Assembly: GCA_002297365.1 (NCBI GenBank)
Contig: DBKT01000004.1
Coordinates: 62,001 to 126,000, forward strand
Length of the DNA stretch: 64,000 nucleotides
Source of the DNA: Caryophanales bacterium UBA743
GTDB lineage: Bacteria; Bacillota_I; Bacilli_A; RFN20; CAG-826
Direction of reading: 5' to 3'
Shown here: positions 23,202 through 33,156 of the stretch, piece by piece
Position numbering within the stretch: position 1 is the stretch's first letter
Layout: the number at the start of each line of letters is the position of its first letter
Notes under the pieces: model-generated
The model's database searches: none
What the model was told of the DNA's origin: nothing
Seen by the model: only the letters and a program-made list of their open reading frames with translations
Translations under genes and position numbers: made by a program

Positions 23202-23226
23202 TCACCGAGGGATCGGTGTTTTTTTG
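23202..23226 (+). terminator. Intrinsic terminator downstream of tRNA-Gly
   Basis: CACCGA and TCGGTG form a stem with a GGG-containing loop and seven T residues. It ends a transcript about 140 bases beyond the tRNA. The intervening bases include a GGTAGA/TCTACC hairpin. Confidence 0.8.
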
Positions 23227-23738
23227 TTTGTTGAAGCCTTCATTTGCATGGCGAAGGCGGCTAGAGCGCTTTAATGATGGAAGACAAACTTTTAAAACGA
23301 CGAATATAACATTCAAAGATGGTTATGTGTTTTTCTCCAGCCGTTATTCCACCATATCGAATCCTTAATCAACGAAGACATTCCCCGGATCGATAAGGCG
23401 AAAAAATATTCAATTTGAGAATCATTGAAATAATGAGATAGAAGCAATACTTTAGCTGGATAGCCGAAAAACCCCTTAGCGCGTTGCGCCTCATTTGTGT
23501 TTTGCTAAACGCGACGCATAAAAGAAAAGATGACATTTTCGCGTTTTCTACGAGGGTCTTCAAAGCATAAGGGCATCCAGAATATTAATCCTCCTCTAGT
23601 GGCCTTCGACCGCAAAAACAGCAGACAGTTCTTCTATGGTTTTCTTTTTTCCATTTACGAACATTTGAAATATAGATACGCTTTCCATTTGAAAAAGCAT
23701 GTAAGGGCTTTTATTATTAAAAAACAAAGGAAAACGTG
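23227..23738. other. Gene-free stretch, no recognised content
   Basis: About 510 bases separate the tRNA-Gly terminator from the response regulator. The short frames on both strands (64-81 residues) lack ribosome sites and family resemblance. I see no repeats or tRNA-like folds. It could be decayed coding sequence or an untranslated RNA. Nothing firmer can be said. Confidence 0.5.
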
Positions 23739-23749
23739 TATTTTCCTTA

Positions 23750-24496
23750 ATGGAAGTCATGACTAAATTCAAAGTGGCAATCGTGGAAGACGACAAGAAC
23801 CAGTACCAAGTTGTTTTTGATTTGCTCAAAGAATTCTCCAAAAAGGAGCACGAAGAGGTTGAGTTCCTGCCTGTTTATTTTTTCGATGGAATGGACTTCT
23901 TGAATAAGTTCGATGGCTCATTTGATTTGATATTCATGGATATCGAGATGCCGCGTCTTGATGGCTTAAGCGCCTCTAACAAGCTCAGGCTCATTGATGC
24001 GAATGTCCCTTTGATTATCATTTCCCGCTCTCCAAAATACGCGGTAAAAGGATACTATGTGCAAGCTTTTGGATATTTGGTCAAACCGATTTCAAAAACC
24101 GATTTCGAGTTCTTATTGAAGAAAGCAATCAATGAAATCAATAGAAAAAAGAATTCCTTTTTGCTATTGGAAAGTAAATCCGGCATCCAAAAAGTCCACA
24201 CCAAAGACATCCTTTATATCGAAGTCGTTAACCATTATTTGTCATTTTTTCTGGCGGATGGGAGTTCCTTGCAAAAAAGAGGCAAGATGACTGATTATGC
24301 TGACCGTTTGGAAAAAGCTGGGTTTGCGCGTTGCAACGAATGCTACCTTGTCAATCTCGCATTTGTCACTAAAATAGATTCGACGAAGAGTCTCGTGTAC
24401 GTGAAAAACAATGCCTTGTCCATCTCAAGATTGAAGAAAAAGAATTTCATCGAGACCTTCACGAATTTTTTAGGCGAGAACGCGCAAAATGTATGA
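23750..24496 (+). CDS. LytTR-family response regulator (AgrA-like)
   Basis: This 248-residue protein has a receiver domain (about residues 8-125) with acidic pocket VEDD, phospho-acceptor Asp in DLIFMDIEMPRLDG and lysine in GYLVKPI. A LytTR DNA-binding domain follows (about 140-240) with HTKDILYIEVVNHYLSF and FARCNECYLVNLAFVTKI. LytTR regulators bind spaced direct repeats and typically serve peptide signalling. The ATG at 23750 has no ribosome site and follows TATTTT by 5 bases. An internal ATG at 23759 is an alternative start. The stop overlaps the kinase gene by 8 bases. Confidence 0.93.
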   Translation: MEVMTKFKVAIVEDDKNQYQVVFDLLKEFSKKEHEEVEFLPVYFFDGMDFLNKFDGSFDLIFMDIEMPRLDGLSASNKLRLIDANVPLIIISRSPKYAVKGYYVQAFGYLVKPISKTDFEFLLKKAINEINRKKNSFLLLESKSGIQKVHTKDILYIEVVNHYLSFFLADGSSLQKRGKMTDYADRLEKAGFARCNECYLVNLAFVTKIDSTKSLVYVKNNALSISRLKKKNFIETFTNFLGENAQNV

Positions 24497-25808
24497 GGAT
24501 TTTACAGCCGCTAGTGCGATAGGATATTATTTCATTCGCTTTGTTATCCCTCTTTTTGCTGCGGAATCGCTATACGCTTTCACCCTTCCGAAGCGCAAAA
24601 ACTATTTGCCTTTGTTTTTGAGTTCCTCGCTTCTATATTTCTCTTTAAGCATGATTGTCGTCTATTATGACGTCGATTTTAAAATAGGATGGTTTCGGAC
24701 GCTTTTCCTATTTATTTTCTTTTTGTCGTTGCTCCCGATGTTTATTTATTACCCCTTGAAGCCAAAACAAATCATTCTTTTCGCATTAAGCGCATACACG
24801 ATACAGAATTTCGGGGACAATCTATCGTCTTTGTTTATTTTTCTTTTGGGCTTCGGAAATGCGAAATACGAATTATATCAATGCCTTATTTATGTAGGGA
24901 CGTACTTGCTTGTTTTTGTTCCTTATTTCTTCCTATTTGTTAACAAGCTTAAAGGTGAGATGATTCCCGATTTGATTGAGGGGAATGTCGTGTATGCATT
25001 GACAATCGCCACCTTGGTTATTGTGTATTTGGTTTCGATGTTTGCCCAATCCACAAGCGATTTCGTTGGATTTGTGTCTTCTCGCATCTATGCGCTTATT
25101 GCATGCTTATTCCTGATTTTCGCCCATTACAATACGTATTATCGGAAGAAACTTCAAAGTCAAAACGCAATGCTAGAGCAGATCGTCCATAACGAGAACG
25201 AAAAATTCAAGCAATCCAAACGGAATATGGACTTAATCAATATGAGGGTTCATGACTTAAAACATCAAGTGGAGGGCTTAAAAGAATTCGCGAAAACGAG
25301 CCAAGAATTGAATGCATTGAGCTCATTGGAAAAGGAATTGCACATTTATGACAATGCGATAGAGACGGGGAACGCGACAGTTGATTTTATCCTTGCGGAA
25401 AAATCGCTTTACTGCAAGAAACATCAAATCCGCTTTTCTTCATTAATAGATGGGGAAAAGCTATTCTTTATGGCCAATGCGGATATTTATTCGCTTTTTG
25501 AAAACGGCTTGGACAACGCGATCGAGGCGGTTTTAAAAGCCGAGAAACCAAACAGAACGATTACGATTAACGTCGTCACAAAAGGAAATTTCCTAGTGAT
25601 TCATATCGAGAATTTCTGCGTGGAAGAGGTGGTGTTTCACGATGGGCTGCCCATCACGAAAAAAGACAAGACCTTCCATGGATACGGCACGAAATCCATT
25701 CAAAGGGTTGTCAAGAAATACCATGGATCTCTCGCCTTTCAATGTAAGAACAATATTTTCTCTTTAAACGCTTTTTTCCCGCTAGATGAGATAAATCGCC
25801 TTAATTAA
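24489..25808 (+). CDS. GHKL sensor histidine kinase (AgrC-like)
   Basis: This 439-residue protein has six or more N-terminal membrane helices (about residues 10-215), then a coiled linker. The phospho-acceptor segment MRVHDLKHQVEGL is at about residues 249-261. A GHKL ATPase domain follows with N-box ENGLDNAIEAVLKA and glycine loop HGYGTKSIQRVV. This is the AgrC/ComD architecture, in which the membrane part senses a peptide or other envelope signal. It is coupled to the regulator by an 8-base overlap. No peptide precursor or AgrB-like processing gene is seen beside it. Confidence 0.92.
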   Translation: MYEDFTAASAIGYYFIRFVIPLFAAESLYAFTLPKRKNYLPLFLSSSLLYFSLSMIVVYYDVDFKIGWFRTLFLFIFFLSLLPMFIYYPLKPKQIILFALSAYTIQNFGDNLSSLFIFLLGFGNAKYELYQCLIYVGTYLLVFVPYFFLFVNKLKGEMIPDLIEGNVVYALTIATLVIVYLVSMFAQSTSDFVGFVSSRIYALIACLFLIFAHYNTYYRKKLQSQNAMLEQIVHNENEKFKQSKRNMDLINMRVHDLKHQVEGLKEFAKTSQELNALSSLEKELHIYDNAIETGNATVDFILAEKSLYCKKHQIRFSSLIDGEKLFFMANADIYSLFENGLDNAIEAVLKAEKPNRTITINVVTKGNFLVIHIENFCVEEVVFHDGLPITKKDKTFHGYGTKSIQRVVKKYHGSLAFQCKNNIFSLNAFFPLDEINRLN

Positions 25809-25831
25809 TTACGACTTTTTAAAACATAGAT

Positions 25832-25849
25832 ACGCCAAAAACGCCAAAA
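25832..25849 (+). repeat. Perfect tandem 9-bp repeat at the -35 region of the GH3 operon
   Basis: ACGCCAAAA occurs twice back to back (25832-25840 and 25841-25849), just upstream of the TATAAT at 25865. Its place at the -35 region suggests an activator or repressor site. LytTR sites normally have a longer period, so the adjacent regulator is only one candidate. Confidence 0.45.
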
Positions 25850-25864
25850 AGCAGGGGGTCTAAT

Positions 25865-25884
25865 TATAATGTAAGCGCTAACAA
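25865..25884 (+). promoter_or_regulatory. -10 box overlapped by a perfect cre box (GH3 operon)
   Basis: TATAAT (25865-25870) runs directly into the cre ATGTAAGCGCTAACAA (25869-25884), which fits WTGNNARCGNWWWCAW at all positions. CcpA bound here would block RNA polymerase, so the glycosidase operon should be repressed when preferred sugars are present. Confidence 0.8.
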
Positions 25885-25937
25885 AGCGCATTTGCGTCTT
25901 TATTCGTATTGAAATGGGCGCAGATAGAAAGGAAAAA

Positions 25938-28900
25938 ATGAAAAAGAAGATTATCAACGCAATCGCTTTCGGCATTACGGCGACAGCAGTTACGGCCGGT
26001 TTGATCGTTGGGAACCAAATGGCTTACCGCTATGAAAGCGAAATCAATTCGCAACTCAACCCGCCGCTCATCGACAAGGAAGCGCTTGAGCAAAGCGCCA
26101 CAAATGGGCAAGAGCTCTCAAAAAAGCTTATGCAAGAAGGCGCTATTCTGCTTCAGAACAACGGCACGCTGCCACTTGATTATGGCACGACGAAGAAGGT
26201 GAACGTTTTTGGCTGGAGGAGCGTCGATTGGGTATACGGGTCAGATGGGAAAAACGCTTCCGGAAGGGTTGCCCCAGAAGATGGTGACTATACCAAGAAT
26301 ATCGACTTAACAAAAGCGCTTCAGTCATATGGGATCGAGACCAATACGCGCTTATACGACATGTATCGCGCTTTCCATAAACCCATGTGGGAACTCGTCG
26401 ATACCAGAAATACCCATATCAACGAAATGACCCCTCTTAGGGAACCGAATATCATGAATTATTCTGGCTCCGAGAGCGATGGGAATTACACAAGCGAATT
26501 GCTAAGCTATTGCAAAGACTTCTCCGACACCGCATTTGTCGTAATCGGGAGGATGGCTGGCGAAGGCATGAATTGCAACCCTAATACCCAAACCAAAGAG
26601 GGCGGAGGCAGCACAAATGACTCAACTCGCCACTATTTAGAAATTTCAACAGAAGAAGAGGCGCTTCTAAAATATTGTGGCGAAAACTACAAAAACGTTG
26701 TCGTTTTCATCAATGCTGCCAATCCCTTCGAGATGGGCTTCATGAAGAGCATTCCAGGGTTAGACGCAGCTTTCTATGTTGGATTCACCGGAACGAGAGC
26801 TGCAAGCGCACTCCCAAAACTTATTTATGGCGAAGTTTCTCCTTCTGGCAGAACCGTGGATATATTCCCTTATGATATGTTCACGAATCCCGCCAATATC
26901 TATTTGGGTGGGCAGCAATACCTTGACTACAATAGAACCTACTCTGACGCAATCGAGAATGTGTATTTAGGCTATAAGTGGTATGAAACTGCCGATCAAG
27001 AGCATTATTGGGATAGTGCCTCTAACGAATACGGAAAAGGATATGATGCGGTTGTATCCGCTCCTTTCGGCTATGGACTTAGCTATAATGACTATAGCTG
27101 GAGTGTTGGCGAGATCAAACTTAAGACGAATGACGAGGAAGAAGGCGCCCTCTATCAACCCGGGGCAGCTTTTACGGATAAAACGAAGATTGAATTCCCG
27201 GTTACCGTTACCAATAATGGCAAAGTCCCTGGGCAAGATGTCGTGGAAATCTATGCGATTGCCCCTTATTATGGGCATACTCAAAATAGCGCAATCGAAA
27301 AACCTTACGTCAATCTTGCGGGATTCGGCAAAACGAATATCCTACAGCCTGGTGCTAGCGAAACCATCACCATAACGGTAGATCCTTATGATTTTGCCTC
27401 GTATGATTGCTATGATCGAAACGAAAACGGCTTCAAAGGATATGAATTGGAGCATGGCGAATACACTTTGTCGCTGCGCATTAATTCCCATACAGTAAAA
27501 GAAGTCAATTATGCTAACGAGATGACAGCTGGCGACTTCAAATTCAATATCGCGGAAGATATTAAAATCGATAAAGACCCGGTGACGGGGAAAACCGTCA
27601 AGAATTTATTCACCGGGAGCGATGCGATTGACGTTACCCCGATCGATGCAACCGAGAAAGACGGCTCTTTTGATCCTGGCATCCATTGGCTATCCAGGAA
27701 GAGCTTCACAAGCATTGACGATTTAAAAACTTCCTATAACGCAAGAAGAAATGCCACGCCTTCTGCAAAGTTCTACCAATCCAACACGGAGCGAATCAAA
27801 GCCTGGGATAATGCAACAGGCACCGACGAATTCGGCGAAGCCATCCCAACGGAGAATCCTATTTGGAATGCTTCCAATGGTTTAAAGGTTGCCGATGATG
27901 GCATCATCAATGAATACGGCGAGAAACTCGGCGCCGATTATAATGCAGAGGAATGGGAATCTCTTCTCAACCAACTCAAAATGGAAGAAGTCATCGACAT
28001 GATCGGTGGCTACTATGGAAGCAAGTCTTTGGCTTCGGTTGGCAAACCTTTCTTGACCGACCTTGACGGTCCTTCTCAAATCAAAAGCTTTGCTGGCGCT
28101 TTGCCTCGTGGGACAGGCTATCCAACGATGACAACGATTGCTGCAACATGGAACGCTAAGCTTCTATACGAATTCGGCAAATCCTTCGGTGATGACATGA
28201 TCGGCGTAGGCGTTATGGGGGATTGGGGCTTTGCGATGGATTGCCATAGAACCTCCTTCTTTGGCAGAAACCACGAATCGCCATCCGAAGACATGATGCT
28301 CGCCGGAACCCTTATGGCACAAGCCGTCAGAGGCTTAAGCACAAGAGGCCGCTACAACATGATGAAACACTTTGCCCTTTATGGATATGGTGGCGAGCAA
28401 ATCTATATGACCGAGCAAGGATTGAGGGAAAATTTCCTTAAATCTTTCCGTAAAGTCGTTCTTGATGGAGGATGCTTAGGGGTTATGACGACTTATCAAG
28501 GTGTTGGATCTGAACACTCGGAAACGACACAAGCCCTTTTGCGCGGCGTGCTCCGCAATGAGTGGGGATTCAAAGGCGCAATCACAACAGATTATATTGG
28601 ACATAACCCATATTGCGACACCTTATTGCGATGCGGTGGTGATTTCGGGATGGGCGTTAAGCCTGGAACAATCGAAGGCGTGAAATACGACTATTCTTCC
28701 TCTCCGCGTGTCCAACATATGATTCGCGAAGTCGCCCACCACGTTCTATATATGTGGTTGCGCGCCGATTATTACCAAAAGCAATACTTAGCGAATCCTG
28801 GGACGGACGACGATAAGTTCTTCTCTTCCACTTCCATTGATTCTTGGTGCTGGTGGAAACCATTGCTTCTAACAATCAATATTACCGCCGGTACCCTGTT

Positions 28901-28985
28901 GACGATGTGGGGTGCGATGGTTATTGTCAGCTTCTTCACCAAAGATCCGGAAAAGAAACAAAAAAAGGCTAAGGAGGCCAAATAA
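25938..28985 (+). CDS. Membrane-anchored GH3 glycosidase with swapped domain order
   Basis: The protein has 1,015 residues from the ATG at 25938 (AGAAAGGAAAAA site). The ATG at 25914 lacks a site. An N-terminal membrane helix (about residues 8-30) is followed by the GH3 C-type domain first (KLMQEGAILLQNNGTLPL; GRMAGEGMN with a likely acid/base Glu; FGYGLSY). A fibronectin-III-like module comes next (about 410-520). The TIM-barrel GH3 N domain comes last (about 630-950: TDLDGPSQ, MMKHFALYGY, nucleophile Asp in GAITTDY). A second membrane helix closes the protein (about 975-1000). The reversed order is known from Ruminococcus albus beta-glucosidase. It likely hydrolyses beta-glucosides or xylosides outside the cell. 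The next gene follows immediately. Confidence 0.9.
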   Translation: MKKKIINAIAFGITATAVTAGLIVGNQMAYRYESEINSQLNPPLIDKEALEQSATNGQELSKKLMQEGAILLQNNGTLPLDYGTTKKVNVFGWRSVDWVYGSDGKNASGRVAPEDGDYTKNIDLTKALQSYGIETNTRLYDMYRAFHKPMWELVDTRNTHINEMTPLREPNIMNYSGSESDGNYTSELLSYCKDFSDTAFVVIGRMAGEGMNCNPNTQTKEGGGSTNDSTRHYLEISTEEEALLKYCGENYKNVVVFINAANPFEMGFMKSIPGLDAAFYVGFTGTRAASALPKLIYGEVSPSGRTVDIFPYDMFTNPANIYLGGQQYLDYNRTYSDAIENVYLGYKWYETADQEHYWDSASNEYGKGYDAVVSAPFGYGLSYNDYSWSVGEIKLKTNDEEEGALYQPGAAFTDKTKIEFPVTVTNNGKVPGQDVVEIYAIAPYYGHTQNSAIEKPYVNLAGFGKTNILQPGASETITITVDPYDFASYDCYDRNENGFKGYELEHGEYTLSLRINSHTVKEVNYANEMTAGDFKFNIAEDIKIDKDPVTGKTVKNLFTGSDAIDVTPIDATEKDGSFDPGIHWLSRKSFTSIDDLKTSYNARRNATPSAKFYQSNTERIKAWDNATGTDEFGEAIPTENPIWNASNGLKVADDGIINEYGEKLGADYNAEEWESLLNQLKMEEVIDMIGGYYGSKSLASVGKPFLTDLDGPSQIKSFAGALPRGTGYPTMTTIAATWNAKLLYEFGKSFGDDMIGVGVMGDWGFAMDCHRTSFFGRNHESPSEDMMLAGTLMAQAVRGLSTRGRYNMMKHFALYGYGGEQIYMTEQGLRENFLKSFRKVVLDGGCLGVMTTYQGVGSEHSETTQALLRGVLRNEWGFKGAITTDYIGHNPYCDTLLRCGGDFGMGVKPGTIEGVKYDYSSSPRVQHMIREVAHHVLYMWLRADYYQKQYLANPGTDDDKFFSSTSIDSWCWWKPLLLTINITAGTLLTMWGAMVIVSFFTKDPEKKQKKAKEAK

Positions 28986-31900
28986 ATGAAAATCTCTCGC
29001 AAGTTATTGAATACGATCATCGGGATTACCGCCGGAGTGGCAATTGTCTCAACGGCAACTACCATTATGGCGACTTCCTACAGTGACTATATTAATTACT
29101 ACAACCGAGTCCTCGAGGAGAAGGAGCATCAAAAATATTTGAATAGCCTTCCTCTTGAGCTTCTTGGAATCGATGCCTCTTTGAAAAGCGGCGTGAACTA
29201 TTACGACAACGGACGAGCAAACCCTAAGGCAGACGATTTCCATGTCGTCGCCCATTTTACGGAGAAAGGCAAAGAATTCGATTCGATTCTCCAAGCGAAG
29301 GATTATGCGATTGAGGTACCTGAGGATTTTAAGGATAATGGCGGTACCGTGAAGGTGAGTTACACTTACACTTATGAAGAAGAGAAAAAAGAGGATGCTA
29401 GCTCATCTAGTAGTGAAGAAGCACCTTCTGAGCCAAAGACGGTAACGAAAACCGCGGATGTCGATATTTCCCTCACCGCCATCAAATTGGATCATCTTGT
29501 TCTGATTGAAAATCCATATCGCGTTTATTACAGGGAAGGTATGGCTTTCTCCAAAGAAGGCATGAAAGCCAAAGTCGTTTATAATGATGGCAGCGAAAAG
29601 ACTCTTGACGCCTCTTCAATCGCAATTGAAGGCAATGATTCGCTTACTGTTGGCATGGAAAGCGCAAAGGTCTCTTATCAAGAAGGGGATGACAAAATTA
29701 CCCTCGAGGTGCCGATTACCGTTGTGTCGGATGACGAATATTCTGATGGCAATATTGTTGCGATCGATGTTGAGGGAACACCAATTTTAAAAGAAGGTGA
29801 CCCCCTTTCTAGCGCGAATGTAGCTGTACGTGCAAGCTATAGTAATGGAAATCGTTTGATTCTTGACCCAAATTCATATACGAAGACTAGCAATGTCTCA
29901 AAGGCTTCCTTCATGAAAAACTGCATTTTGACGATTAAGACCAATGGCGCCAACCCTGTTGAGACAAGAATCGCAGTTAAAGTGAATAACGGTTATTCAG
30001 CCGATGATATCAAAACCGGAGGCACTTCCTCAAAGGTCCCTTCCTTTATCAACGGCTCAAAAGAAGAGACGGAGTCTGTTGTCGTAACAGGGGCCGCTTC
30101 TTTCGCCTATGAGATTGACGTTCCGTATGTCGCAAAGACCAATTTCACAGTTCGTTTGGCCAATATCGGCAATGAGATGGTTTCTCTAGGCAAATCATTA
30201 TCCTTGAAAGTCAATAATATCGATATTCCGTTGAATCAGACGCAGATGATTCCTTCTGGTGAAGGGCAATATTGCCTTAACGATATCGCTCTCCCTGATT
30301 TGGTCTTGAAAGCAGGGAAGAACAAAGTCGTCTTGTCGTTGAAGAACAATGGCGATACGCTTGCGATTTCTCGCTTCGATATGTATACGATGTATCAAGG
30401 AGAAGTCTATTCCTCTTTGGATGAATATATGGGAAAAGTCGCTAAGGAAGGCGGCACGTTTGACGCAGATTTGTCTCAAGTAGTGGATTGGGGAAATGAA
30501 GTCGCTAGCTATTGCCATGGCCTAGCAACGGATGGCACTTACATTTACGGAACCTTTACTAATTACTCTACCTCTGCGCGAAAGATGAAAGTCGCTAAAT
30601 ATAGCCCGGATGGAACGCTTCTCGCCACTAGCGCATGGACGAATGCGAATTATTTAGAAACGTGCGCCGGCGTCACATATTATGATGGCAAGCTCGTCCT
30701 TTTCCATTCCGGTGGCGGGCAATCATATTTAGAAACGAAAGATTTAAAGGATGGCGCTAGCTTCATCGAATGCAAAGAGGGGGAGGAGATCTTTTCCTTC
30801 GAAGGATTAGATGGAAAGACAATCCGCGACGTCTATTACAACGCCAATATGGAGCGTTTCGCGGTTTTAGTCGATAACTCCATCACTTTGTTCACCAAAG
30901 ATATGCAAAAGATTTGTTCTTTTTCTCCTAAAATTGTCGGGGATTATGGCTACGCCGTGAGAATGAGCGGGGCAGGGAGATACATTCTTGTCAATTATTC
31001 GAAGAATGGCGTTAATCAGCCAGTTATTGCCGTTTATGATTATGAAGGCCATCGCATCGGGCAATTCCAAATCCCGAATTCTCTTTCTGATATGGGCGGG
31101 GAAACGGCACTGCCTAAACCAAACTGCATGAACACTCAGGGTTTCACATATCTAGATGGTACATTCTATTTCTCTCTCATCCGATTTACCCAAGGAAAGG
31201 TAAAAGACGGCACTAGCATCATGACAGCCAAGCTCAAAATGATCAAAGATGAGCTCGAATCAGATTTCAGCTTTGGCGAATACATCAGCGCTTGCGGCGA
31301 TGATTACGATGTCAAAACTGAAGCGAAACCCGTTATTGGACAAAAAGGGAATATCCAAAAAGGTGGATACCAAATGGGTTTGGCGGCGGATGGAGAATAT
31401 ATTTATGCGGCGAAAAACACGTATGGCAACGCCAAGACCGCACTTTATAAAATCGATCCTGCGACTTGGGAAGTAAAAGAGCAAACCGCGGAGTTCTCCA
31501 CTATGCTTCCTAGCGATGGCCCAACCGACGACAATTCCCAACTTATGGTGAAGGATGGGAAGCTTTACACCTTCGTTTATCCTGATTCCGACAAATGCCG
31601 CGCTTTATCTATCCCTTTAACGGAATTCGCTTCGGGAACTCCAAAAGAAGAGAAACTTCCTTTCGAAGGGAAAACAGAAGCCAGGGTAAGATCCTGCTAC
31701 TATAGCGAAATCACCGAACAATACGCCGTCGTCGACGATAATAAGAAACTTTATTATTTCGATGAAAACGGTGATCAAGTGGGAGAAACGAAAAACCTTG
31801 TCGGTTCTGCTGGCATGAATGTGCGTTCTATCACCGGGGACGATAAATATGTCTATATCTCGTATTCGACAAACAATCAGGCTTCTTTGCCAATCGAAAC

Positions 31901-33140
31901 CTATACGTTAACTGGCGACTATGTTGGGCTGACCCCAATTCCAGGAATTAGTCTAGGTGAGTTGAATGGTCAAAAGCAAGGCTTCAATATCCAATCTACG
32001 GTTTGTTATAAAGGCGATTTCTACGCTGGAGTATGCACTTGGCAAGGCGATTTTGGCCTCAATATTTGGAAGGCAAGCGTTGATCCTGACGTTTTCACGA
32101 TGCCAAGGCTTTCAAGGATCGAAGCAAGTTCTGACACAAATCGTTTCTTAGACGGAGAAGAGATCGCAAAGCACCTTACTGTTACCGCATACTATGAGGA
32201 TGGAAGCAAAGCGAAAGTGGAGGATTTCACTGTTTCGCCTTCTCTCGCCACTAGCGGTTTGACTTCTTTCACGGTTTCTTATACCGAAGGGAAAGTCACT
32301 AAGACATGTGAGATTAGTGGCTTTTCGGTTGTTGCTCCGAGTAGTGGATCATTGGGTGATTACTTTTTGACAAACGGAGAAGAGGGAATGAAAAATCTCG
32401 CCTTTAGTGATGTCTCCATTGACAATGAAGTAAAACAATACGTTATGGGCGGCGCATACTATAACGGCTACATCTACCTCGCTTCGGCTCAATCTATTAG
32501 CAACAATACCAAAACGTACACCATCGTCTCGAAGATTGATCCAAAAACTTACGATGTCATCAGCAGCAAAAAAATCGATCATGCCGATTTTGGTGGCGAT
32601 GGCGCGAAGCTATTCATTAAAGGAACGAAATTATATTTCATTACTTCCGCTCGGCTTACAAATTCTGCCCCTTATGAGCTTTGGAGCATCGATTTAGATG
32701 ACAAAGTAAATGGTTTCGATAGCGAAACCGGCGCTTTCGCAAAAGTCGATGACTTCCCAATCTCAGGAGCGAGCTCAATCCAATATAGCGCGACCAACGA
32801 TAAATATGCACTTCTGCAAGATAATAATCTCCTGGTGGCTGATAAAGACGGGAAAAACTTAGCCTCCGTTAGTTGCTCTTTAAGCGGTTATACACCTTCT
32901 AGCGTTTTCGTGGATGACAATTACATCTATGTCAGCTATAAGACGGATAACCAAAAAGCAGCGCCAATCGCCATCTTTGACTGGAGCGGCGATAAAATCG
33001 GAACGGCTCAAATTGGAGTGCCTAATGGCTTAAGCAAATATAACGTCCAAGCCATCTTCAGCAATGGCAAAGATATCTATGCGGCTATTTGCAATTGGGG
33101 CGGAACCTCTACCAAGCTTTGGAAACTAACGCTCGTTTAA
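28986..33140 (+). CDS. Giant secreted protein with Ig-like, jelly-roll and propeller-like regions
   Basis: The 1,384-residue protein starts directly after the GH3 stop (AAGGAGGCC site). Residues 8-30 form a signal peptide or anchor. A Ser/Glu spacer (about 128-142) precedes Big_3-type Ig-like repeats (YNDGSEKTLDASSIAI; YSNGNRLILDPNSY). Residues about 345-480 resemble a CBM6/35-like jelly roll (TVRLANIGNEMVSLGKSLSL). Two long regions (about 490-1040 and 1120-1384) contain repeated GLAxDGxYIY and KIDPxTWE-like blades, as in beta-propellers. Another Ig-like module lies between them (LTVTAYYEDGSKAKVEDFTV). No sortase motif is visible. It probably binds glycan or cell surface next to the GH3 enzyme (inference). 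Confidence 0.8.
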   Translation: MKISRKLLNTIIGITAGVAIVSTATTIMATSYSDYINYYNRVLEEKEHQKYLNSLPLELLGIDASLKSGVNYYDNGRANPKADDFHVVAHFTEKGKEFDSILQAKDYAIEVPEDFKDNGGTVKVSYTYTYEEEKKEDASSSSSEEAPSEPKTVTKTADVDISLTAIKLDHLVLIENPYRVYYREGMAFSKEGMKAKVVYNDGSEKTLDASSIAIEGNDSLTVGMESAKVSYQEGDDKITLEVPITVVSDDEYSDGNIVAIDVEGTPILKEGDPLSSANVAVRASYSNGNRLILDPNSYTKTSNVSKASFMKNCILTIKTNGANPVETRIAVKVNNGYSADDIKTGGTSSKVPSFINGSKEETESVVVTGAASFAYEIDVPYVAKTNFTVRLANIGNEMVSLGKSLSLKVNNIDIPLNQTQMIPSGEGQYCLNDIALPDLVLKAGKNKVVLSLKNNGDTLAISRFDMYTMYQGEVYSSLDEYMGKVAKEGGTFDADLSQVVDWGNEVASYCHGLATDGTYIYGTFTNYSTSARKMKVAKYSPDGTLLATSAWTNANYLETCAGVTYYDGKLVLFHSGGGQSYLETKDLKDGASFIECKEGEEIFSFEGLDGKTIRDVYYNANMERFAVLVDNSITLFTKDMQKICSFSPKIVGDYGYAVRMSGAGRYILVNYSKNGVNQPVIAVYDYEGHRIGQFQIPNSLSDMGGETALPKPNCMNTQGFTYLDGTFYFSLIRFTQGKVKDGTSIMTAKLKMIKDELESDFSFGEYISACGDDYDVKTEAKPVIGQKGNIQKGGYQMGLAADGEYIYAAKNTYGNAKTALYKIDPATWEVKEQTAEFSTMLPSDGPTDDNSQLMVKDGKLYTFVYPDSDKCRALSIPLTEFASGTPKEEKLPFEGKTEARVRSCYYSEITEQYAVVDDNKKLYYFDENGDQVGETKNLVGSAGMNVRSITGDDKYVYISYSTNNQASLPIETYTLTGDYVGLTPIPGISLGELNGQKQGFNIQSTVCYKGDFYAGVCTWQGDFGLNIWKASVDPDVFTMPRLSRIEASSDTNRFLDGEEIAKHLTVTAYYEDGSKAKVEDFTVSPSLATSGLTSFTVSYTEGKVTKTCEISGFSVVAPSSGSLGDYFLTNGEEGMKNLAFSDVSIDNEVKQYVMGGAYYNGYIYLASAQSISNNTKTYTIVSKIDPKTYDVISSKKIDHADFGGDGAKLFIKGTKLYFITSARLTNSAPYELWSIDLDDKVNGFDSETGAFAKVDDFPISGASSIQYSATNDKYALLQDNNLLVADKDGKNLASVSCSLSGYTPSSVFVDDNYIYVSYKTDNQKAAPIAIFDWSGDKIGTAQIGVPNGLSKYNVQAIFSNGKDIYAAICNWGGTSTKLWKLTLV

Positions 33141-33156
33141 GAAGCGCCTAGCTTAG

